Position numbers and translations under genes: made by a program. From contig JAOWCC010000577.1 in NCBI GenBank assembly GCA_030867875.1, positions 158,340,344 to 158,404,343 on the forward strand: a DNA stretch of 64,000 nucleotides, given 5' to 3'. The notes below the pieces were generated by a model. That model saw only the letters and a program-made list of their open reading frames with translations. It made no database searches and had not been told where the DNA came from. Positions 24,798 through 35,600 of this stretch are shown here, piece by piece (position 1 is the stretch's first letter; each line of letters begins with the position of its first letter). The DNA comes from Actinernus sp. WN-2022 (lineage: Eukaryota; Cnidaria; Anthozoa; Actiniaria; Actinernidae).

Positions 24798-27700
24798 ATG
24801 AAGTTATTAGCAGTTGTTACATTCGCTGTTTTGGTATTCAGTAACGAATGTGGCTTGCCAGCAGCCAAGAGTCCATCGGCAACAAAACGAGTACTCGATA
24901 AGCATGCAGTTGCCAAGCACGTAGTCGCAAAACATGTTGTTGTCAAACCTTTGGTTTCAAGCAGCACTTCAAGCAGCAAGTCTTTATCAACTGAGGACGT
25001 ACTCATAAAACAAGTCGCTGGATCTGTGGAAGCAGCAGCACCAACCAAGAAGCCTATCGTAGAGAAACCCTTATCGAAAAAGCACGTTACGATGAAGCCT
25101 GTCGTTGCCAAGCCTACGGTGACCAAACTTCATGCTGGTAAGACTTCCAAACCATGGGCAGTTGCCAAATCCGTCATAATTCAACGTCCTGCAGGAACAA
25201 GGGAGGGAGTCATCAGAAGCATGGCAAACAACCCAATTCTCGAGCGCCTTTTCGAAGAGAGGAGTGAAGCACTTAAAAAAGCAGACATTGTCGACAAGCA
25301 AATTAAACAGCTGTTGGAAAGAATTCCAGTAGCACGAGACTTTGGTGATGTGAGCTCCCGTCATAACCAAGAAGCGTCTTCGGCCCCTTCGTTCCTTGTT
25401 CCCGGTAGTTTGGATCCCAGGGATGCGCTTTCAGATGCCGCAGGATTGCAGGCGGGGACAACGGGGGCTTTTAACGTCCAAGGAGGGACCATGGTTTTGG
25501 GGCCAGCCAACGCTGGTGCTGTCAGTGGATTGATGGCAGGATTTGAGAATGCAAACGTCCGAAGTAAAGCGCCTTCAACGGAACACGCAGAGCATAAATC
25601 AGACGTGTCTGAGTCATTCAACGATGTACAAAGTTTTATCTTATACCCTGATAGTAATACAGTTGTTCCCATGCCTAATGCTCAGAACAAAGTTAACCCA
25701 GCCTATCCTTCGAATGATGCTAGCGCTGTGAACCCTTCCAGTATTTTTACTGCGGTGACTCCAGCCTATCCAAGCGCTGTTACTGATGTGAGCCCAGTTT
25801 ATTCCAATACTGCCGCTAACATTGCTAATCCTATCTATGCCAATGTTGCCGGCAACACTGCTGTCCCCGCTTATCCAAATAACGCAGCCGGTACCACAAA
25901 TATGGGTTTTTCTTCTACTTCAGATGCTGTTAATACTGTGAGACCAGAAAACCCCGCAAATACTTTTGCCAACGACATGAACCAGCCCTCCCAGCCTATT
26001 GCTGGGGTTGCTCTTTCAAACACAACAGCTGGCATAGAGTACGCACAGAATACGGCTGGCAGTGTTGTAGATATAAACCCGAAAGATGAAACGCAAGAAG
26101 CCGACGACTTCCCCCTGGACGACAAAGACATTGAACTAGGTAACAATTGATGAATAATGCTAATTTAAATGCAAAACTCGATAGACAGAGGCGGATCCAG
26201 GATGGTCCAAGGTGGGTGGGGGGGAGGGGGGGGGGGGGGGGGGGGGTGAGTTCAGGGGACTGCAACCCCCTAATTCCTAGAGATCACGGTAAATAGCATT
26301 TCATGATTAGAGTATCTAGATTTAAAAATATATATATTCTACAAACCCCCCGTCCCCCCAACGACTCGCTCAACCCTCTTTTACAAAATCCTGGATCCGT
26401 GCCTGCATGGTTATCGTAGACTACAACAGCACTGGAATATGTTGGTGGACGAGGGGAACAGTACCATGATTTTAGGGGCTTCCATTAGATAATCTGGAAA
26501 GTATGAGAAGAACAAAACTGACAAAGGTTATAAAAAGAAAACGATTATTGCAAACGTTTGCGGTTCTCCAAACGACAGAGTTCTGGTGCTAAAAACAATA
26601 TATATATTATACATTCCTACGAGTAAAGAAATGGGACTAGGCGTGTCTGAACCTCCCCTCCACTTTGGGCATGAGCGTAACACTCAACTGGCTTGCTCGT
26701 TCGGTTTCTAATTAAAACTTCCATCCAATTAGATTGGTTTTCTGCAGGCATATAATCACGCGATTGTACTTAGGCTCGGTTTCCATGCAGCCGTGGGGGT
26801 TTTGGTGCACCCGCGATCCTCTGAAGGCTTTGGTGAGACGACACCCCAACGGCTGAACCAATAGGTTGTACTGGACGGCAAAAAACTGACTTCATGTGTT
26901 TAAAGGCGCTTGTACGAGATCGATGTGTTATTAGCAAAACCTGTTTGTAAATGCTATTTTTCCCCTCCTATATATTGTCGATTTTTCAAAAACAGCGTAG
27001 ACTTTCTCAAGGGATTACGAGCGCAATTCATTGGTTATTGAAGTGATATATTAGCACGTGACTGTTTCCTGCAAATTAAAGGTCTATTAAAGCATGGTAC
27101 GGGCATAGCGCGGTTGCCACATTAGTCTTTAATTAAACTCATAAATAAAATATTTTGATGACTCCATCTTGTGTCATTCTTCATCGCACAGTTCTCGGAG
27201 ATCCAAAGAGGTTCGACGAGAAGTGTGCAGTGCTCAAGCTGACCTTCGAGCGCTCACAAGGAGACATGGTCTATGATGACTCTCTTGAGGACAACGATGC
27301 GCAGCTAGAAAACGGCGCCTTCGTATCAGACGACTCGGCAAAATCAGGCCTTGCTATGAACCTGGGAGAAAATGGTTACCTTGAACTCGCTGATAACTTC
27401 AAAGGAAAACCCCACAAAGCCGTTGCTATATCAATGTGGGTAAAACTCAAAGACAATCAGGGTAACAACTCACTGTTCCGCGCAATGGATGAGAATAACT
27501 TCGTCTACTACGATCTCTCCGTAGTGAATGGCAAGGGGTTGTGGGTGCATCGAGATGATGCTGGGAACGAGCTTTTTCATGTCGAGTCCAACAACACAAA
27601 GGCCTTTCTCCCCGGCGTGTGGCATCACGTTTTAGGTTCTTATAGCGCTAAACAGCATAAAGCATCTCTCTGGGTAGACGGAAAGGAGATAGGCACCAAG

Positions 27701-27895
27701 AGTGGAATAACAGGGAATTTGTCGATGAAATGGAACAGGGTACAAATGTTTGAGGGAAAGACTGCTGGTATCGCTGACAATATCTTCATGTTTAGGTGTC
27801 CCTTGGACAGAACCAAGATAGTAGCGCTGTTCGTTTCCTCTGCTTCACCTAAAGACGCTAAGAAGGCACTTATTCCACGACCACGTCACCGTTGA
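24798..27895 (+). CDS. Secreted repeat-rich protein with C-terminal LamG-like domain (two exons)
   Basis: Exon 1 is 24798-26139 and exon 2 is 27192-27895. The donor is ctag|gtaaca, the acceptor is atcgcacag, and both ends are phase 1, giving 681 residues. I start at 24798 because it opens a signal peptide (MKLLAVVTFAVLVFSNECG), and an acceptor-like tttttgcag lies upstream at 24768. An in-frame ATG at 24711 would bury the signal. After the signal come K/V/P/A-rich repeats (HVVAKHVVVKP), a short coiled coil (ERSEALKKADIVDKQIKQLL), and Asn/Ala/Pro/Tyr repeats of the PAYPNNAAGTT type. An acidic patch ends exon 1. Exon 2 is a concanavalin/LamG-like jelly roll with SMWVKLKDN, GVWHHVLGSY and KASLWVDGKEIG. 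A secreted matrix or mucus role is inferred, not shown. I cannot name an orthologue. Confidence 0.75.
26186..26406. mobile_element. MITE in the LamG gene intron
   Basis: The ends cagaggcggatccagga and the complement of tcctggatccgtgcctgc are matching inverted repeats. Inside are long G and C runs. It lies in the intron 26140-27191 and contributes no coding sequence. Confidence 0.6.
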
Positions 27896-28931
27896 ATATG
27901 TACCTTGACTCCCCGCTCTACAAATAGGAAAGGGCTTGACTTGTGAAAGTAAAGAAAACCGATTAGAAAAAAATGGTAACTTATTCAAGTATCCCTGGGA
28001 TATATATACGTCATATACATATTCCTTAGAGAAATAACCTGCCAAACCAAATGATCTTTTTTTCTCTGGACAGTGTCTCCAACCTGAGAGCAAAATTTCA
28101 TCTCGGGTCTCCGAAGATTCCTAGGAGCACAACGATATTAACCAGTCTGCAAGTTGTTAGGCCTGCTCCAGGGGATGGGGGCTAATCCGCGTTTTTCGTA
28201 AAATATGTCAAATTACGGGTTATAGACGCTTCAGAGTAATCAAACAGGGAGAAAATCCGGGTTCGTTTCCACAATAACTTGGAAATCCGAATTTATTTCT
28301 CATAAAACCGGGTCCGGTTCTGGACCCCGAGTGCCCATGGGGGTGGGGCTGCTTTATACTAGCAGCACAAACAACATATCCAGATACAATGTCATAAGTT
28401 ATCATTAGTGGTGCTTGCTCTAATAATGACGTGCGATGAGAACAAGTGCGATGTCTGAATATGTCGCTACTGACAAGGCTTAACGAATAGCTATTCCGTT
28501 ACTATAGGATTTTATCAATTTTGAATGGATGGTATAGTTTATGCCTGCCTCCTGCACTTCAATGTTCTATTTTTGAAATCAGTGCCAAGAACTGGCAAGT
28601 GATCACAATCACCAAGCAATATTTCCAATGAGAGCAGTTTTAAAGGCGCTGTGTCATGGTTGTGCGCATGTCTGGAATCGATTATATTCGATTGGTGGCT
28701 GTTAATTGGCTTCAAAGAGTTAAAGTCCCCTCCCTTATGCTTGATTGAAAGGATATGCAATATTTTCCTTAAAGACTAGAACTACGCACAGTCATTTTTG
28801 CACATTTACTTTGATTTCAACCATCCTACACACGTACTAGGGTCGTCAGTTTACATGAATGTCACTGAAAACTATTTTGTTCCGGCCCGGAATATAAAGG
28901 CGTCCCTCACCGTGACACAGCTCCTTTATCT
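27896..28931. other. LamG gene 3' flank; nothing else recognised
   Basis: I find no exon-like frames or well-formed repeats here, apart from a G-rich patch near 28165-28350. Confidence 0.35.
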
Positions 28932-29243
28932 AGTGTCGTAAAACCAAAGCCAAAGTAATTAGAGCCAAAGTAATTAGAGCCAAAGTAAGTAAAACGCAAT
29001 GAGCCAGTCACGAACTGAAGTAATTCGTGATTGGTTTTACTTGAACCAATCACGAGGAAAAGTAAACGCAATCGTGGTAACCTTTGCTACAACGATTGCG
29101 TGATTGCAATGTTTATGTTTAGTTTAGAACTTGATTGGCTGATAATTACAAAACATTTTTCACAGCCAATAGAAAAGCAAAGCAAACACAAAACCAAAGC
29201 AATCACTTATTACTTTCGACACTCAATCGAAAACCGCTCTATA
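28932..29243. mobile_element. MITE of the ccgctctata family, copy 1
   Basis: The right end reads cactcaatcgaaaaccgctc then tata, matching both ends of 46733-46993. The interior alternates aaaaccaaa(g)c blocks with gattggctg / agccaatag. The left terminus is worn. Confidence 0.6.
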
Positions 29244-29523
29244 GTACAAGGCATCACAAAGTATGTCCTTATTGCTGTACAGTAATGTCAAATGCTTCAT
29301 TGATACAAGTCTACTTGGCATTTTCTACTGAAAAAAAATATCCATGTCAACCGAACTGAGTATATATATATTATATAGCCAGAGTTTATTTAAAAATAAA
29401 GTTGATTGTTACATTTTATTTAATTGCAAAATAGTATGCTGACATTGTAGATGAGAGGGACTACCACTATGTAAGCCTCCAGCCCTACCTTATTATTAAC
29501 ATGCTCCAAGAGAGCAGAAATAA

Positions 29524-29783
29524 GAGAGGGAATTTCCAATATGCGCACCTGTGCGATGATAATGTCGAATAAAATCTATTTTTAGTAACCAGAAGCAGTT
29601 ATAGCAAAGCAGACGTATGCGCACAACAACAATAACAATGGTGATTAAATATTTTGCCAGATTTTGATGCCCAATATTTTCGTGCCATTTTTTTAGCACT
29701 TTGCTTCAACTGCTTCCGGTTACTAAAAATAGATTTTATTCAACATCAGTCATCGCATGCCACACACTACGAGACTCCCTCTC
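29524..29783. repeat. Foldback repeat with 40-nt core arms
   Basis: The arms around aaaatctatttttagtaacc and the complement ggttactaaaaatagatttt are nearly perfect. Weaker pairing continues out to agagaggga / ctccctctc. Confidence 0.7.
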
Positions 29784-30059
29784 GCAACTTATGCCCTTAA
29801 TCCACTCTACCAGAAAAGATGGTGGCTGCGTACATTTTACCAAAATTCCTTGCGAACCTAACATGGTCAAAATAATATGTAGAAGTTTATATCTATTCTC
29901 TTCAATAACAGTGGATTGGCAACATCATTTGTACTTGCTTGTTTTTAAGATTTCAAACCTCTATACTGCGATTTTATAACGGATTTAAAGTTTTTTGCAT
30001 GCAAAGCTAGGATTGTGGGTAAATACATGCCACCATGTTTTTCATTACGGTGGATTAAG

Positions 30060-30484
30060 CCAGTGCTAAACATTCAAACATTGTACTACAATATTAGGCC
30101 CAGAATTGTTGGTTTCAACAATGTTGTTGGATGAAATTTTTGTTGACCAACATTTTGTCCAACAAAATGTAGGTCCAACATCGCATCCAACATGGGGTGC
30201 TAAACAGTCTAACATTGTTGGTCCAACATGGGGTGCTAAACAGTCTAACATTGTTGGAACCAACATGGGGTGCTAAACAGTCTAACATTGTTGGTCCAAC
30301 ATGGGGTGCTAAACAGTCTAACATTGTTGGAACCAACATGGGGTGCTAAACAGTCTAACATTGTTGGTCCAACATGGGGTGCTAAACAGTCTAACATTGT
30401 TGGTCCAACATGGGGTGCTAAACAGTCTAACATTGTTGGAACCAATGTTCAACTGATGTACAGTGTTCAAACATTTAGCCCTGG
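30060..30484. mobile_element. hAT-like MITE filled by a 36-38-bp minisatellite
   Basis: The terminal 27 bp (ccagtgctaaacattcaaac on the left, complement of gttcaaacatttagccctgg on the right) are inverted repeats with CAG(T/G)G ends as in hAT elements. No clean 8-bp target duplication is visible. The centre (about 30172-30445) holds seven copies of a unit with caacatggggtgctaaacag followed by tctaacattgttgg, which differ in gtcc versus gaacc junctions. Open frames on both strands across it are by-products of the repeat. Confidence 0.8.
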
Positions 30485-30582
30485 CTTTAAATGTGAAAAG
30501 AACAATAGCCATGCAACATTTTGAAACTGATGTTTTCCATATTGCACTTAAAAATATTGGAAGAAAAACAAAATACAGTAAT

Positions 30583-31100
30583 CCCAGGGTATCCAATCTA
30601 TGAAAAACTAATTGGTAAATAAAAGCCAAATGATAAAATTAGTTAATTGATATTGATTGGTATTGATCAATCAATAATCGTAGAAAAAAAAACTTTCATC
30701 AATGGTCTTCACGGTGAAGAGGATTTCACTCACACTTCCTGTCATAATTTCGTGCAATACTAGAATGCCATGCAAATCAGAATTTGTGTCACATTGCCCA
30801 TCATGTTGGACGCTGAACACAGTCCCCAATGGCATCAATAAGTGTTATGCCACCCTATCTTCTATTCTAATTTTATTTTCAAAACTATGAGAGTACCCAT
30901 GCCAGTTAGTAGACACTACATTTGTACATGTACAACATATATTATCAACATATTAATGAAATTGGAAATCGATACCAAGAGATAAATGTCTCAAAAATCT
31001 ACTTTATCGATTGTCCATTGATTATCAATATCAATTGATTAATAATAATTAGTATTGATATTGATTAGTATTAATTGATTTAAACCAATCCCCAGAGATG
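30583..31100. mobile_element. Decayed copy of the ATCGAT-rich MITE
   Basis: It begins cccagggtatccaatctatg, like the element at 675, and shares aaaattagttaattgata(t), attggtat and atcgattg blocks. The right terminus (near taaaccaatccccag) is degenerate. It lies downstream of the TAMM41 stop. Confidence 0.6.
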
Positions 31101-31482
31101 TACATGCATGTAAATGACAAAGTTGGGGCAGCCAGAAGCTAAATGAGATTTGTTGTATTTGAAGTATATGTAAACCAAAATGGCATCAATGGAATAACAT
31201 ACAAATGAGGCCCTTTTAGGATAAATTCTGATACGTGGCACTACAGCATTGAAAAAGCAACATGAAGGAAATGAAATAATGACAAACTTCTGACATTGCA
31301 ACAGCAAGAAATAAAAAAACAAGAGACAAAATTCCAACAGGGACATGCATGCCCACCTTCCAATTAACATTTGCGACACAACTAGTTTTGAAACTCGACA
31401 TGGGACATGCATACCCCCTAAAAGGACCTCGCAAAATGATGAACGAGGTGTTAATTCTGATTGAATCTACCCAGTATATATG

Positions 31483-32481
31483 TCATCTAATAATCCCTCT
31501 AAACATCTTTCTAACTTTCTGTGCACTATATGCACATGTCTTCATCAAACCAGCAGTCAATATTCCCTTGGCACTTTGTGTTATACTTGATCTAAGAACA
31601 ATGGCTGCTACTCCTTGGTTGACTAGCTTAGAACACTTTGCCCTGTCTTTTGAAATGTCATATAGAGCATCATCTTTTATGTCGCCACTGTTAACCTGCC
31701 TAATGGTAGCTTTTATGATGTTTTGTAGAACATTACTTGGTAATGATTTGAGCAAATCATACGTCCTATCTCTATGCAAGCTTTGCTGAATTTGCTTACT
31801 TGTATCACTTATATTAATATCAGCACTAGCAGCAATAAGGGGACGGTAGAGCTCTTGAAAACCTTCAAAGTTGGAGTGAACAATTTTCTTTACTTTCCCC
31901 TTGTCTTCGCCAATTATCATTCTAAAATCACCAGCATAGGACAGCCCAGAAATAGTCATGAATAAATCTTCCTCAGAGAAATCTCCTGGCAAGCACAAAA
32001 GTGCAGTCCTTAGGGCACTACTGAGGTTTCCTCGGAGGGCCCTACTGATCGGTTTTCCATCTGACAGTTGAATAATTTGTACTGGTTTATGAAGCCGCCC
32101 ACTTGTATACAGCCACAGCCACGAATTCATATCCTTGAGAAAGTCGTTCACACTTATGACTCCATATTTTATCATTCTACCATCGAAGGGGACTAAAGTA
32201 TTATAATAAACTCTAGCACCGCTCCCATCTTGGACCGAAACAATTGTACTGGCGCCAAAATTTCCAAGAAAAGAGTAGTGAGTACGATGAAGAATTAAAT
32301 TTTCGCGGTGCCATTGGGAGGAATCTTCAACCACAAAGACAAAATCGATCATGGTGGCTGGAGATATATTTCCATTTTGTGTAAAAACACCTGAGCCATA
32401 CGCAAAAGCCAGAGCAATACCTTGAGGAAACTTGGAAACTATTTTTCGAAGTGTCTCCAGCTGGTCCCCTCCGTCCGCCAT
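31483..32481 (-). CDS. TAMM41: TAMM41, mitochondrial phosphatidate cytidylyltransferase
   Basis: An uninterrupted 332-residue frame matches the Tam41 family end to end. This enzyme of the mitochondrial inner membrane's matrix side makes CDP-diacylglycerol from phosphatidate and CTP for cardiolipin synthesis. Visible hallmarks are the nucleotidyltransferase motif FAYGSGVF (about residues 26-33) with acidic DFVF (46-49), then HYSFLGNFG, YYNTLVPFDGRMIKYGVIS, SGRLHKPV and SYAGDFRMIIGEDKGKV. The C-terminus keeps RSSITQSAKGILTAG. Length equals the usual 310-340 residues. No cleavable presequence is obvious beyond a short start, as in relatives. The absence of introns is unusual, since mammalian TAMM41 is multi-exonic. 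It is transcribed away from the SPMIP11-like gene, with 136 bp between start codons. Confidence 0.95.
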   Translation of the reverse strand: MADGGDQLETLRKIVSKFPQGIALAFAYGSGVFTQNGNISPATMIDFVFVVEDSSQWHRENLILHRTHYSFLGNFGASTIVSVQDGSGARVYYNTLVPFDGRMIKYGVISVNDFLKDMNSWLWLYTSGRLHKPVQIIQLSDGKPISRALRGNLSSALRTALLCLPGDFSEEDLFMTISGLSYAGDFRMIIGEDKGKVKKIVHSNFEGFQELYRPLIAASADINISDTSKQIQQSLHRDRTYDLLKSLPSNVLQNIIKATIRQVNSGDIKDDALYDISKDRAKCSKLVNQGVAAIVLRSSITQSAKGILTAGLMKTCAYSAQKVRKMFRGIIR

Positions 32482-32617
32482 TTTGTTTTCCTTGTGAGCC
32501 TGCGATCATATTTTTATACGCAAAAACGCATGCGGGGGAAGAACGTTTCGTTGTCATGACGACAGCCAAACGCTTGGTGTTCTTTTAGTTTATAGTTGCT
32601 GTGATCGCGGTATTGCA
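32482..32617. promoter_or_regulatory. Shared head-to-head promoter with X-box-like site
   Basis: Only 136 bp separate the TAMM41 and SPMIP11-like start codons, so both transcripts probably start here. The palindromic gttgtcatgacgac (32550-32563) resembles the RFX X-box with a change in each half-site. RFX sites are common in ciliary gene promoters, which would suit the plus-strand gene. The site is a guess from sequence. Confidence 0.45.
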
Positions 32618-35600
32618 ATGTCTTTCTTTAATCTAACACAGTTAGGCGTCCAAGATCCTGTGAAAAACGCTATAAGCAATTTAGGAACTGCTCCTGGGGC
32701 TTCACCAGTTCCTGGTACGCCTGCCGAAACTCGAGGACCCGTCAGAACGTCGCTAAGTGACCCGGTTTATCCCAACTCTGAAGCGAATGGATCGTATGTA
32801 ACGTACACAAAAAGACTACACAAACACATCAGGCCCGCTAAAGGTCAGTATTCTATTTGGTAGATCAAATAATCGCTACCTGGGCACATAGATATATATA
32901 TATATGTAGCCTATGTAGCTGTGATAGCGTAATATTTTTGGAACATTCCATACACAACATTTTTTCCAGGTTGCAGTATTATAAAATTCGCATATTGAAT
33001 ACCGTAATATGAGTCATGGATGATTGTTTTGAAGCCCGATACACATATTTTAATGAGGAATGTAGGAAACAGGGACTGTCGTGAGAATTATCGTAGCACC
33101 TTCCTAAAATTTCTAATATTATCACAGGCAACCCAAAATCTAATTGTCACTGATAACACAGGTAACCCGAAACAACTAAGATGATAACACAATTTTTATT
33201 ATTAATTTGTTATTATAATTTTTTGATAATTAAATTATGAATCACTAGTGCACTCATGTTCTGGCTCGTGTGGAGTTCCTAGTATTTTGGGGCTACCTGT
33301 GTCATGGTTCGCACAGGCCTTCAAAAGTCCTTGAAATACTGCCATGTCCTTGAAAAGGCCTTGCATTTTTTACCAAAACTTCTTGAATTTTGTTGAAACC
33401 TCTTTGGCTGTTTGAGAAGACAGGAAAACAGCTTCCAAAAGAGCATTAGAGTGGCACTGAATGATTCGTTGCAGTGCAAACAAGTTACACTGGGCCTAAT
33501 TTGCATAAAATTTTGAGGTCATTTATGTGTGAACCTGTAGAAAACAATTAGTCCTTGAAAAGTGTGGATGGTCCTTGAAGTCCTTGAAGAAAAAGTTCTG
33601 AATTTTGTATGAACCATGTGTGTTATCCTAGGGTATCCTAGCTGGCTTTAACTTGACCTCGCTTGTGTTAATTAATAATTCACTCATGATGTTCTTCTTG
33701 TGTTCATTCGTATTATTTCACTTGTGTTCTACTTAATTGTGTTCACTTGTGTTCTACTGACTTGTGTTCACTCATGTTCTAACTTGTGTGGAGTTTTAGA
33801 CCGGGGGGAGGGGGGATACTCCTGTTTGTGACGTAAAATACATGTATGTGCCACAGGAGTGGGTCAGGGTTTTGAGCTCAGTTTGGGCAGGTAGGATTTG
33901 GGCAGATCAGGGTCAGAATTTGATTTTAAATTGGGTGCAGTCAGGGTCGCACGGGGTTCAGTATTTTTAAGACATCAGGGTTTCCCCCCCCCCCCCCCCC
34001 CAAAAAAAAAAGGGGGCTAGTCAGGGTTTTGGAGCTTGGATTTTGGGTCAAATAGGGTCAGGGTTTGAGCCTCTTGGCCTCACACACATACCCATTTTTC
34101 ATGTAAGTACCCCCCCCCCCCCCCCCCCCCCCGGGTTTTAGATCAGATGACTGCATGTGCGTACATGTGTACTTTCGCATCTTATTGTGCATTCGTTAAT
34201 TAAGCATCTAGTTTGATTTAACCTAATGGTAAAATTTGTAATTTTTTGTAATTTATCCCGTTTAAAGTAGTTCCCATACAAAGCCTATATATACTGACAA
34301 ATAAGCACACCAACAACTTGAGCTTGGGTTGTCTGAGATATTATAGTACATGCTGTTAAGAATTTGCTTTCCCCCCCTCCTGGGGCTTAACATCTTGCAA
34401 GCTCATGGCTGGCATACATCTACTCAACACTACTTTGGCTGCTACATCTCTGATATTGCTTGCGGGGGACATTAGTTTGAATCCAGGACCAGTCCTAGAT
34501 CCTTGTAATGCGGATGAGCTACCGAAAGCCCGTGGGTTTAAAATAGCTCACTTGAATGTGCGAAGTATTGTGAAGAAGATGGACGACATACGACTTTTAA
34601 TCCGCAGCAAACCCTTTGATATCTTCGCAGTTTCGGAGACATGGCTAACATCTTCTATAACGGACTCTGAAGTTAGCATCGCAGGCTATACCTTGGTTAG
34701 GAACGATCGCTGTAACAAACGCGGCGGCGGCACAGCAATTTTTGTGCGGGATGGTATTCCTTACAAGCATCGAATAGATTTGTCTACCGACAGCGTAGAA
34801 ACTTGCTGGATTGAAGTGAATCGTCGGAGATGCAAGAAACTGTTCGTTTGCTGTGCTTATCGGCCTCCGAACTTCTGCTGTGATTTATTTATTGATCATC
34901 TGAATGATTCTCTTACGAAAATACCCGCTGCATCTGAAATAATCATCGGGGGCGATATAAATATTGACATTTTATCCAAGAGAAACGAGCCGTCTTACAA
35001 ATTAAAGCAAAAACTTCAAAGGTTTGCAAATGCAAATGATCTGGAGCAATTAATCAACACCCCCACAAGGATAAGTGATCATAGCAGAACGGCTATCGAT
35101 CTACTGTTTGTCAATAACAGTCATCGTATTGTAGAAAGTGGTGTCATTCACTCTGCAATCAGCGATCATTCTGTTGTCTGTTGTACAATGAAGTCTGGCG
35201 TCCCCAAGGCCCCACCAAAGACAATCGAATACCGCTCCTATCGCAACTACGACAAGGACTCTTTTGTGCAAGAACTAAAGGAGACAGATTGGGGCGTTCT
35301 TGAAAACAACAATGACTTAGACTCTGCTGTAGAAAATTGGAACAATCTTTTCTCAGATGTGGCAAGCAGGCATGCGCCGATAAAAAAGACTCGAATAAAA
35401 GGAATACTAACACCATGGATGACATCAGATCTACGAAACGCCATGCGTGACCGGGACTACAATCACAGGAAATCCATTAAAACAAACTCGGAATATCATT
35501 GGAGGCAGTATAGAAAAACCAAACTTTTTGTCAACAAACAAGTGAAAAAATGTAAATCTGAATATTATCTGGAGCTGATAAATAAGAACAAGGGGAACTC

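Noticed and set aside
30066..30629. Overlapping open frames on both strands with repeated MLDCLAPHVG-type text
   Set aside because: They are translations of the minisatellite units, open in many frames by chance.
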